DNA of 38,682 bases from Paracoccaceae bacterium (GTDB taxonomy: Bacteria; Pseudomonadota; Alphaproteobacteria; Rhodobacterales; Rhodobacteraceae). A model generated the notes under the pieces. It ran no database searches and had not been told where the DNA came from. It saw only the letters and a program-made list of their open reading frames with translations. Shown in pieces: positions 32,642 through 38,682 of the stretch. Each line of letters opens with the position of its first letter. Position 1 is the stretch's first letter. The stretch is taken from the NCBI GenBank assembly GCA_947453525.1, contig CANGHD010000013.1, forward strand, positions 1 to 38,682. Direction: 5' to 3'. Position numbers and translations under genes: made by a program.

Positions 32642-34144
32642 TCATGGCCGGGGCAGCGTGACGATGCCGCGCTTGAGGAACCAGCCCACAGCCACGACCC
32701 AGACCACGACCAGTCCGGCGACGGCCGAGAACAGCCCATCGGTCGCGCCCATGGCGGCCCGGGCACCCTCGCTGAGGATCAGGCCAGCATAGCACAAGGC
32801 CGACAGCCCCATGGCAGGCGCCAAGGCCTTGAGCGCGGCGCGAGCCGAGATCTGCAGCGACGGGAAAATGACGGCGACGGACAGCACCGCAGAGACCAAC
32901 GACATGACGACATGCGACCATGCCGCCTGTGGCGCGCCGAAACGGCCAAACGTCGCAAGGGCCAGCAGGAACGCCGCGAGGGCCGCGCCACGCACCCACA
33001 TCTGCGTGTTGCCCTTGCCTTGGCACACCATCGAAGGCTCCAGCAGCACCGACAGAAAACCCAACCCGCGCGAGATGCACAGGATGGCGATCACCGGGGC
33101 GGCGGGCAGCCAGGACTTGTCGAAAAGAAACACGACCAGATCCTTGGCCAGTACGGCGAAGGTCACTAGGATCGGCCACAGCAACAGGGCGCCAAAGCCC
33201 ATGCCCTCCAACCAGACCGCGCGCAGCTCGCCGTGGCGCCCGGCCTTCTCGACCTGCGACATCCGGGACCATGCGATGGTGTTCATCGGCTGGAACACAA
33301 GGTCCGCCGCTGTCTGCGAAACGCGGGCGCCACCGCGATAGGCCCCGACTGAGGCCGTGTTCATGAAGCCGCCCAAAATCAGATCGGCCCCGTAATTCGC
33401 CGACATCGCCATGGCCGAAGTGCCCCAGAGCGGAAATGCAGTCAAGCGCAGCCGGCCCAAGGCTGCGCCCGTGAAATGGAAGGCCGGAAGGCTGCGGCTG
33501 GCCGTCAGTGCCACCGCCATATCCACCGCCAAAGCCGCGTAGCGCCCGTAGACCATGGCAAAGAGCCCAAGCCCCTGCCTCAGGCACAGCCATGTGACCC
33601 CGAGTGCCACGGATTCCGAGGCCATCCCGTAGAGGCTGACCAGCCGGACCCGACGGTCTCGGATCAGATGCAATTCGTTCCAGGCTACCAGCGCGCGCAA
33701 TGCCGGGATTGGGGCCAAGGACAGGAACACCGTGGCCATGGTGCTGTCCGACCTGTGCAGGAGCAGCCCCACCCCGGCCATGACAACCGCACCGCCCGCG
33801 CCTATGGCCGCCATCGACCAGAACCCGGTGTGACGCTCGGCTTGAAAATCGAGGCTGCGCAGAAGCGCCTGATAAAAGCCGGTGTAGACGAGGCTGACAA
33901 AGATCACACAGGTTGCCCAGCCCAGCGTGTAGGTGCCAAAGCCCGACATGTCGACGAACCGGGCGGCGATCATGATCTGGACGAAGGCGATCAGTTGGAC
34001 CGCCATCCGGGACCCCACGCCGATGACGAAGGGCGACATGAGCACCGACAGAATGCGCATTGGCGCCAGTACGGGGCGCCTGTCTTTTGGGGCGCCTGTC
34101 TGCCGACCGGCGCGCGGCCGCAACGCTTTCATCAAGATTTCCAT
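32642..34144 (-). CDS. Polysaccharide flippase-like membrane protein (Wzx/MATE-like superfamily)
   Basis: A 500-residue protein with about 12-14 hydrophobic helices in the pattern of oligosaccharide flippases. The N-terminus has FVIGVGSRMAVQLIAFVQIMIAARF followed by GFGTYTLGWA, and the middle has GTSAMAMSANYGADLILGGFMN and GAYRGGARVSQ, typical of the Wzx group. It should move lipid-linked EPS repeat units across the inner membrane to the Wzy-like polymerase. ATG 34144 is used; ATG 34132 with GGAAA upstream is a close alternative. It is the last gene of a minus-strand group with the methyltransferase (126-nt gap) and the YdcF-like gene. Export of the NRPS-PKS product is a less likely role. Confidence 0.85.
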   Translation of the reverse strand: MEILMKALRPRAGRQTGAPKDRRPVLAPMRILSVLMSPFVIGVGSRMAVQLIAFVQIMIAARFVDMSGFGTYTLGWATCVIFVSLVYTGFYQALLRSLDFQAERHTGFWSMAAIGAGGAVVMAGVGLLLHRSDSTMATVFLSLAPIPALRALVAWNELHLIRDRRVRLVSLYGMASESVALGVTWLCLRQGLGLFAMVYGRYAALAVDMAVALTASRSLPAFHFTGAALGRLRLTAFPLWGTSAMAMSANYGADLILGGFMNTASVGAYRGGARVSQTAADLVFQPMNTIAWSRMSQVEKAGRHGELRAVWLEGMGFGALLLWPILVTFAVLAKDLVVFLFDKSWLPAAPVIAILCISRGLGFLSVLLEPSMVCQGKGNTQMWVRGAALAAFLLALATFGRFGAPQAAWSHVVMSLVSAVLSVAVIFPSLQISARAALKALAPAMGLSALCYAGLILSEGARAAMGATDGLFSAVAGLVVVWVVAVGWFLKRGIVTLPRP

Positions 34145-34270
34145 GCAATGTCCGTCAATTCGGTGGTCCGAGAGGGTGCTGCGGGCCCGCGTGAATCCTG
34201 GGGGCACCGCGTGGCGGAAATGCGGCGGGGTGCGGACAAATTCACGCCTGCCCCATGTCATGGATGGATT

Positions 34271-35122
34271 TCAGTCGGTGCGATGCAGCAGATAGCCTCG
34301 GCTGACGCTGCGGCCCAATTCCGGATGGGTGTCGATCACATGGCCCAGCGAAGGGATCTCCCACCGGTCCGTTATGCGGTAACCGGCCTCGTCCAGTTCC
34401 GCCTCGAACGGGCCGAGGCTGCGGATCTGGTAGGGCACCCGCGCCGGTCCGATCCTCTCCAGCGTCGTCACCGAGGGCCCGTCGCGAGTGGCCACCTTGT
34501 TCAAGAGGATATGGCGCGGGCGATTGGGCAGCCGGGCCAGGAAATCTGCAAACCGCAGATCAAGATATTGCAGAAGGCCCGAGGCGAGCAGCAGATCCAC
34601 CGATGCCAGACCGGCCAGATCATCGGTGAAACCAACGGCCTCCGGCACCGCGCCGCGCTGCTGGGCGGCCCGGGCCGCACGGATGGTCTCGGGCAGGTCA
34701 TAGACCGTCCACGTGACCTCACTCAGTTTCAGATGCCCGCTGAAGGCGATGTATTTGGTGCCGAAATGACCTCCGGCATCAAGGACCCGCATTCCGCGGG
34801 TAAGCAGTTTCTCCAGCCAGAACATCACAGGATAGTCCCAGACCCGCACCTCGGACATCACCGCGAAACTCATCGCCGCCACATCGCCATGGTCATAGGT
34901 CGCAAGCCAACGGCGCGGCACGCCTGCCAAAGCCGCCGCACGATCCGGATAGGCCCCCAGCATCGCGGGTTGCCGCGGGCTGTAGCGTTTCAGCCGGGAC
35001 AGACCAGCGAAAGACGGCGCTATGACATGCCGCCAGAACCCCGCCTCAAGCGATTTGAGCCGGGCCTTGGCGGTCTGGCGCGGACTGGCGGCGCCTTGTG
35101 TGGTGTTGGGGCGGGTCGACAT
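34271..35122 (-). CDS. TIGR04325-type methyltransferase, EPS-associated
   Basis: A 283-residue protein from ATG 35122 (AGGAAG upstream); the frame continues to 35185 without a good start. It has a SAM-binding glycine loop (VLDAGGHFGTKY), an acidic second strand (WTVYDLPETI) and a later ASGLLQYL. This set is what I recall for the putative methyltransferase family TIGR04325 from O-antigen and capsule clusters. It probably methylates a sugar of the surface polymer. It lies between the YdcF-like and flippase genes on the same strand. The precise acceptor is unknown. Confidence 0.75.
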   Translation of the reverse strand: MSTRPNTTQGAASPRQTAKARLKSLEAGFWRHVIAPSFAGLSRLKRYSPRQPAMLGAYPDRAAALAGVPRRWLATYDHGDVAAMSFAVMSEVRVWDYPVMFWLEKLLTRGMRVLDAGGHFGTKYIAFSGHLKLSEVTWTVYDLPETIRAARAAQQRGAVPEAVGFTDDLAGLASVDLLLASGLLQYLDLRFADFLARLPNRPRHILLNKVATRDGPSVTTLERIGPARVPYQIRSLGPFEAELDEAGYRITDRWEIPSLGHVIDTHPELGRSVSRGYLLHRTD

Positions 35123-35200
35123 GGACTGCTTCCTGCGCGCGGAAAATGGCTTTTTTGCGAACAAATCGCCTGCTTTTTCCGCCATCTTCCGCGTTTTGCG

Positions 35201-35995
35201 TCAAAGACGCCCGGCCACGGCATAGGCGATGATGCCGACATATTCTTTCACAGCGCGGTTGAGGTAGTACAAGTTCAGCGCCAGATCCCATGTCCGCCCG
35301 CGCCCGCCCGGCGGGGTCGAGAAATCCACCGGCCAGGCGATCAGCCCCGTCCAGCCCGCCCGTTCAAACGCCGCCATTGCGCGCGGCATATGCGATGCGC
35401 TGGTGACCAGAAGCCAGTGCTGCCCCGGCTTCGGCTTGACCAGCGCCAGCGAAAGTTCGGCATTCCCGGCGGTGTTGCGCGACTGACCCTCCAGGTCCAG
35501 CCGGGCCGGATCGACGCCAAGCTCGGTCAGCAGCGCCGCCATGACCTCCGCCTCGGAAGGAACATCGCCGCCGATCGGACCGAGCGTGGCCCCGCCCCCC
35601 GACAGAACGACACGCGCGGTCGGAAAGCGCAGGGCCAGAACGGCCCCCTCGGTCACCCGCTCGGCCTGATCGTTCAGATGCACCTGCCCGGTGGAGCGCC
35701 ACTTGTCGGTCTCCACCGCACCGCCCAGGATGATGATCCCATCCGGCGGCCCCTCCAGCGGCGGGTTGACCGGATAGACGGCCTCCAGCGGATCAATCGC
35801 CCAGTCGCCCACGGGCACCATGGTCAGGGTCACCAAAGCCGCCAGCACAAGGACGGTCGCCGCCGTAGCCAGCCGTTGAAACCCGCGCCAGCGTGCCACC
35901 AGCGCCACGATCAGCCCGAGGATCAGCCATGTCTCGCCCGCGATGACAAGGGCTGCGAGCTTTGAAATCACGAAGAAAATCGTCGATGTCACCAT
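35201..35995 (-). CDS. YdcF/ElyC-like membrane protein (DUF218)
   Basis: A 264-residue protein. Two membrane helices lie near the N-terminus (about 10-34 and 43-62), followed by a periplasmic DUF218 domain with IIILGGAVE, ARVVLSGGG, SEAEVMAALL, EGQSRNTAGNAE and LVTSASHMPRAMAAF. The start ATG 35995 has GAGGGT very close upstream. Proteins of this family (ElyC, SanA) affect envelope polymer assembly, possibly through use of the shared undecaprenyl carrier. That fits its place in front of the methyltransferase and flippase genes. An 18-bp perfect palindrome lies 30 nt upstream. Confidence 0.85.
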   Translation of the reverse strand: MVTSTIFFVISKLAALVIAGETWLILGLIVALVARWRGFQRLATAATVLVLAALVTLTMVPVGDWAIDPLEAVYPVNPPLEGPPDGIIILGGAVETDKWRSTGQVHLNDQAERVTEGAVLALRFPTARVVLSGGGATLGPIGGDVPSEAEVMAALLTELGVDPARLDLEGQSRNTAGNAELSLALVKPKPGQHWLLVTSASHMPRAMAAFERAGWTGLIAWPVDFSTPPGGRGRTWDLALNLYYLNRAVKEYVGIIAYAVAGRL

Positions 35996-36024
35996 ACCCT
36001 CGCGTTCGATGGACCTGCCAGCGG

Positions 36025-36042
36025 TGCGGACCATGGTCCGCA
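36025..36042. promoter_or_regulatory. 18-bp perfect palindrome, candidate operator
   Basis: TGCGGACCATGGTCCGCA reads the same on both strands. It sits 30 nt upstream of the YdcF-like start, in the gap shared with the divergent CsbD-like gene. The length and lack of spacer fit a dimeric repressor site (for example TetR- or MarR-like). The rest of the 253-nt gap shows no gene. Confidence 0.5.
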
Positions 36043-36248
36043 GTGACGAGTTCCCGCACGCGGCTCTTATGCCAGCCTTGGCCGCAGAACGCCATGCTGT
36101 GCCGTGGGTCCGCCTGGCCGGAAAAGGAGGGCATGTGCCAAGCGGCGGATGCGGCGATCTGATCTGCGCCACGCTAACCCATGGCATCTTCCCGCGACGG
36201 GTTGGGCGTAGGGTGGTGAGGCACAGGACGTGCCATGGGAGATTGATG

Positions 36249-36422
36249 ATGGACAAGGACCGGATCGCAGGCTCGGCCAAGGTTGTGGCGGGCAAGGCCA
36301 AAGTGGCCGTCGGCAAGGTGATCGGCGATGCCAAGCTGCAAGCCGATGGGCAGGCCCAGAAGATTGAAGGCAAGGTGCAGAACGCCGTGGGCGGGATCAA
36401 GGACGCGGTGAAGAAGCACTAG
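36249..36422 (+). CDS. CsbD-family stress protein
   Basis: A 57-residue protein rich in Ala, Gly, Lys and Val, with MDKDRIAGSAKVVAGKAKVA at the start and the typical KIEGKVQNAVGGIKD repeat near the end. This matches the CsbD/YjbJ family of small, abundant, general-stress proteins of unknown mechanism. ATG 36249 lies 7 nt after GGGAG; ATG 36246 is also possible. A short dyad GGCAC-N5-GTGCC (36220-36234) overlaps the leader just before the ribosome site and could affect translation. It is monocistronic; a GC-rich repeat hairpin follows and may terminate it. Confidence 0.85.
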   Translation: MDKDRIAGSAKVVAGKAKVAVGKVIGDAKLQADGQAQKIEGKVQNAVGGIKDAVKKH

Positions 36423-36425
36423 GGA

Positions 36426-36455
36426 GGCGGCAGAGTCGGGGCGGGCCCCGGTCTA
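36426..36455. repeat. 30-nt GC-rich repeat, copy 1 (terminator-like)
   Basis: GGCGGCAGAGTCGGGGC, then a GGGCCCC-type inverted half and CTA. It matches copy 2 at 36623-36652 at about 27 of 30 positions. Each copy can fold around CGGGGC/GCCCCG and each lies just past a gene end: this one 4 nt after the CsbD-like stop. A terminator or a dispersed intergenic repeat is likely. Confidence 0.55.
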
Positions 36456-36514
36456 GGGTGCCCTAAGTCCTTGCGGACGCTGGGTTAACCAGACGGGTCC
36501 GCCCGGTTTCCGCT

Positions 36515-36558
36515 GTCTTCTTCCAGTCTTGCTTCTGTCTTTCTTCCGTCTCTACGCG
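36515..36558. repeat. 11-bp pyrimidine-rich tandem repeat, 3 to 4 copies
   Basis: GTCTTCTTCCA, GTCTTGCTTCT and GTCTTTCTTCC follow each other at an exact 11-bp period, then a partial GTCTC. The units lie on a polypyrimidine tract within a 227-nt non-coding gap. The 11-bp period is close to one helical turn. No function is known to me. Confidence 0.6.
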
Positions 36559-36622
36559 CGGGGAGACAGGGCATTGTTAACCATGTTTGGCGAATCGGGT
36601 GGGGGTGGGGTGTTGGGCTGTC

Positions 36623-36652
36623 GGCGGCAGAGTCGGGGCAGGCCCCGACCTA
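36623..36652. repeat. 30-nt GC-rich repeat, copy 2 (terminator-like)
   Basis: This second copy has a clean hairpin GTCGGGGC-AG-GCCCCGAC (36632-36649). It ends within the stop codon of the antitoxin remnant, so on the minus strand it lies immediately after that gene. Confidence 0.55.
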
Positions 36653-36859
36653 CGGTTTGGCGAGTTCCCTTTCCAGCGCCTCGCGGATGAGGCGTTGGTA
36701 GGGGATGCCGCGCTTGGCGGCTTTGGCCTTGAGCGCGGCCATCAACGCCTGAGGCAGGCGCATGGTGATGCGGGCGGATTTGGGGGCGGTTTCCCAAGTG
36801 TGCGGTTTGAATTGGGTGAAGTCGAGGTCGGAGAGGTCCTGCTTCCCGAACGCCTCGCA
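36650..36859 (-). pseudogene. 5'-truncated CopG/BrnA-like antitoxin remnant
   Basis: The minus frame ending at TAG 36652-36650 encodes about 68 residues: EAFGKQDLSDLDF, FKPHTWETAPKSARITMRL, then a ribbon-helix-helix domain with ALKAKAAKRGIPYQRLIREA. This is the usual C-terminal three-quarters of CopG/BrnA-type antitoxins, which bind DNA and neutralise a partner toxin. The normal first ~20 residues are missing. Upstream the frame has no ATG, GTG or TTG before an in-frame TAA at 36906-36904. The break coincides with the start of an AT-rich segment. No toxin gene is seen next to it. It is best read as a decayed toxin-antitoxin locus cut by an insertion or deletion. Confidence 0.7.
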
Positions 36860-36861
36860 TC

Positions 36862-36875
36862 GTGTCAGTGGACAC
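36862..36875. repeat. Dyad at the antitoxin break point, possible mobile-element end
   Basis: GTGTC-AGTG-GACAC is a perfect 5+4+5 dyad placed 3 nt from where antitoxin similarity stops and AT-rich DNA begins. It resembles the terminal bases of some insertion sequences, but no transposase is present and I cannot assign a family. Confidence 0.3.
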
Positions 36876-36975
36876 AGTAGAAACGTCTTTAAGGGAAACC
36901 GCGTTTATGGGCAGCGAGTGTATTATTCAACCTGGCGGTAAAATTCACCAAAATGGTGTGTAATCAGGATTGATG

Positions 36976-37920
36976 CTAAGGATAAGGAACCACTTGGCCC
37001 ATTACCCCTCCACAATAGCACATTGAACCAACGGGCCAACTTCCGTTGTTCATATAACACCCTCCGACCGGGGTCATGCAGACAAAGGAAAAAAGTGTAT
37101 TTGGTGGAGGGTTAGGAGGACCGGGCGGAGCGGGGATTGGAGACGCAGTCGATTGACTCCATTCTGCGAAGAACTGACCGAAAACTTGGGGTGTCACCAA
37201 ATCTGCTTTTGCATTTGCTGCATTTTCCAAGTCTATAAAGTCGTGAATCTTGAAGGATCGCTTTTCAATTACCTTTTCTGCCGCCTTTGGTAGATACTCC
37301 GCCATGAAGGCTCCCACGCTGCCCCGTCTCGCATATTGAACAGAATGTTCAAGCTCATGGAACAAAAGTGCCCCGTCATTTTCATCGTCCAAATTTAATT
37401 GCGACACAAAGAATATTTCATTGCCAATGGTCACATTTTGACCGTGTATTGTATCAATCCCAAACGCCATCCTTATTTTTCTCAGATCAATCTCAGGGTA
37501 AAACCTTTGGAGCACATTTATGCGACCCGGCCTAAGACTATACCATGTATGAACCTGCCTCTCCATATAACTTATGTAGCTTTGAACGATCGGCTGAAGC
37601 AATTGACCGATCATTTGTTGCGGGCATGAGGCGGGATTTCTCACACATTCTTGCGCCGCACTGAGTACGTCCTGTGAACAACGCGATACATTCTGAAGAC
37701 AGTTCTGCGCAGCGTCAGTCCAATCAAATGGATTGAGTGGTCCAGGAATCACCGGACACGCTGCTTTGCGAGCTTCGCAGATCGGATCGTTACCATGCTG
37801 GATGCAATGGCCAAAAGCAGAAGCAATGCATCTGTTGCACTCTTCATTTCGGTCACATGCCGACGCTTCCGATGCAAAATAGAGTAACCAAAGAATAAAG
37901 GCTAGGAATGCGACTTTCAT
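36976..37920 (-). CDS. Secreted Cys-rich protein with HExxH motif (DUF4157-like putative metallopeptidase)
   Basis: A 314-residue protein from ATG 37920 (GGGAGAG upstream). It has a signal peptide (1-21, ending ASA, cut before Cys22), then a Cys-rich segment with ten Cys between 22 and 99, a helical region, and a zinc-protease-like core: HELEH (188-192) followed by QYARRGSVGAFMAEYL. That context resembles DUF4157-type domains. Then come a Pro-rich linker (PIPAPPGPPNPPPN) and a short C-terminal module with four more Cys. The even Cys count suggests disulfides outside the cytoplasm. A lipobox is possible but poor. Base composition is clearly more AT-rich than all neighbours, a sign of transfer. 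The substrate is unknown. Confidence 0.7.
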   Translation of the reverse strand: MKVAFLAFILWLLYFASEASACDRNEECNRCIASAFGHCIQHGNDPICEARKAACPVIPGPLNPFDWTDAAQNCLQNVSRCSQDVLSAAQECVRNPASCPQQMIGQLLQPIVQSYISYMERQVHTWYSLRPGRINVLQRFYPEIDLRKIRMAFGIDTIHGQNVTIGNEIFFVSQLNLDDENDGALLFHELEHSVQYARRGSVGAFMAEYLPKAAEKVIEKRSFKIHDFIDLENAANAKADLVTPQVFGQFFAEWSQSTASPIPAPPGPPNPPPNTLFSFVCMTPVGGCYMNNGSWPVGSMCYCGGVMGQVVPYP

Positions 37921-37974
37921 TTCGCTCTCCCGATTAAGGATCAAACCCGACTCGCCAATATTACTACTTTGCCT

Positions 37975-38682
37975 TCACCTCGTAAACTTCTTATACTTCA
38001 CCCGTGTCGGCTCGATGCTGTCCGGGCCCAGGCGGCGCACTTTGTCCGCCTCATAGGCCTCGAAGTTGCCTTCGAACCATTCGACGTGAGCGTCGCCCTC
38101 GAACGCGAGGATGTGGGTGCAGAGGCGGTCGAGGAAGAAGCGGTCGTGGCTGATGATCACGGCGCAGCCGGCGAAGTCTTCGATGGCGGCTTCCAGGGCT
38201 TGCAGGGTTTCGACGTCGAGGTCGTTGGTGGGTTCGTCGAGGAGGAGGACGTTTCCGCCGGATTTCAACAGCTTGGCCATGTGGACGCGGTTGCGTTCAC
38301 CGCCGGACAAGAGGCCCACTTTCTTCTGCTGGTCGGTGCCCTTGAAGTTGAAGGCGCCGCAGTAGGCGCGGGAGTTCATGTCGAAATCGCCCAGTTTGAT
38401 GACTTCGGCGCCGCCGGAGATTTCCTCCCAGACGGTGTGGTTGGCACCGAGGGCGTCGCGGGATTGGTCGACATAGGCGAGTTGGACGGTGGTGCCGAGG
38501 GTGATGGTGCCCTCGTCGGGGGTTTCCTGGCCGGTGATCATGCGGAACAGGGTGGATTTGCCGGCACCGTTCGGGCCGATGACGCCGACGATGGCGCCGG
38601 GGGGGACGGTGAAGGAGAGGTTCTCGATCAGCAGGCGGTCGCCCATGTGCTTTTTCAGGCCGACGACGTCGATCACCTTGCC
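37975..38682 (-). CDS. ettA: ABC-F ATPase EttA-like, C-terminal part (cut by window edge)
   Basis: The frame is open to the window edge and gives the last 235 residues or so of a protein usually about 550 long. It holds the whole second ATPase domain: [10 protein letters not shown] (Walker A), LSGGERNR (signature), [11 protein letters not shown] (Walker B) and [11 protein letters not shown] (H-loop), then a tail with [17 protein letters not shown]...RVKYKKFTR. The tail and core match EttA, which binds the ribosomal E site and gates translation according to energy state. The GTG at 38676 inside this frame is an internal Val, not a start. Confidence 0.9.
   Translation of the reverse strand, partial: GKVIDVVGLKKHMGDRLLIENLSFTVPPGAIVGVIGPNGAGKSTLFRMITGQETPDEGTITLGTTVQLAYVDQSRDALGANHTVWEEISGGAEVIKLGDFDMNSRAYCGAFNFKGTDQQKKVGLLSGGERNRVHMAKLLKSGGNVLLLDEPTNDLDVETLQALEAAIEDFAGCAVIISHDRFFLDRLCTHILAFEGDAHVEWFEGNFEAYEADKVRRLGPDSIEPTRVKYKKFTR

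Noticed and set aside
31317-34148. A 943-codon minus-strand frame across the hydrolase and flippase
   Set aside because: It runs out of frame through the flippase and antisense through the hydrolase, both of which have clear family motifs.
38111-38365. Plus-strand frame opposite the EttA-like gene
   Set aside because: Antisense to Walker A and signature motifs; not coding.

Overview
The window is GC-rich DNA from an alphaproteobacterium, most likely a member of the Rhodobacteraceae. This rests on the codon use, the FnrL-type box, the ABC and EPS gene families, and small genes and intergenic repeats of the kind seen in that family. I cannot name the genus. No rRNA, tRNA, CRISPR array or intact transposase was seen.

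Layout. (1) 1-4414: end of a peptide/opine-type ABC transporter operon (permease tail, fused double ATPase), a metal-dependent phosphodiesterase, then a converging translationally coupled pair, class II aldolase and alpha/beta hydrolase. (2) 4505-6337: stress genes, namely a cold-shock protein with its terminator, a universal stress protein behind a perfect FNR-type box, a small secreted Lipoprotein_15-type protein, a 27-bp perfect hairpin, and a 25-residue membrane peptide with an EcfG-like promoter. (3) 6558-18010: exopolysaccharide (EPS) locus with a formyltransferase-like/beta-propeller protein, two GT4 enzymes, a Wzc/ExoP-type co-polymerase kinase, a Wzy-like polymerase, a secreted PslG-like glycosidase, a GT2 and an ExoY-like priming transferase. 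(4) 18432-31315: hybrid NRPS-PKS locus with a free-standing C-PCP-TE protein, an Sfp-type phosphopantetheinyl transferase, and a converging 3240-residue megasynthase reading A-PCP-KS-AT-ACP-aminotransferase-C-A(Gly)-PCP. (5) 31325-36248: a dyad-rich divergent promoter, an HSL-type hydrolase, and more surface-polymer genes (Wzx-like flippase, TIGR04325-type methyltransferase, YdcF/ElyC-like protein). (6) 36249-38682: a CsbD-like gene, repeats, a decapitated CopG/BrnA-like antitoxin, an AT-rich island with a secreted HExxH protein, and the C-terminal part of an EttA-like ABC-F ATPase.

How it works together. Regions 3 and 5 supply priming, chain assembly, flipping, polymerisation, export control and trimming of a polysaccharide. 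The NRPS-PKS sits between these halves. From domain order, the megasynthase should load a starter, extend it with malonyl-CoA, aminate the beta-keto group and join the product to glycine. The C-PCP-TE protein, with two altered catalytic motifs (HY for HH in C, and Cys for Ser in TE), would finish and release it. If the starter is an alpha-amino acid, the product is a 3,4-diamino acyl-glycine type molecule. I know of no named natural product with this exact set. Whether it is free or attached to the polysaccharide is open.
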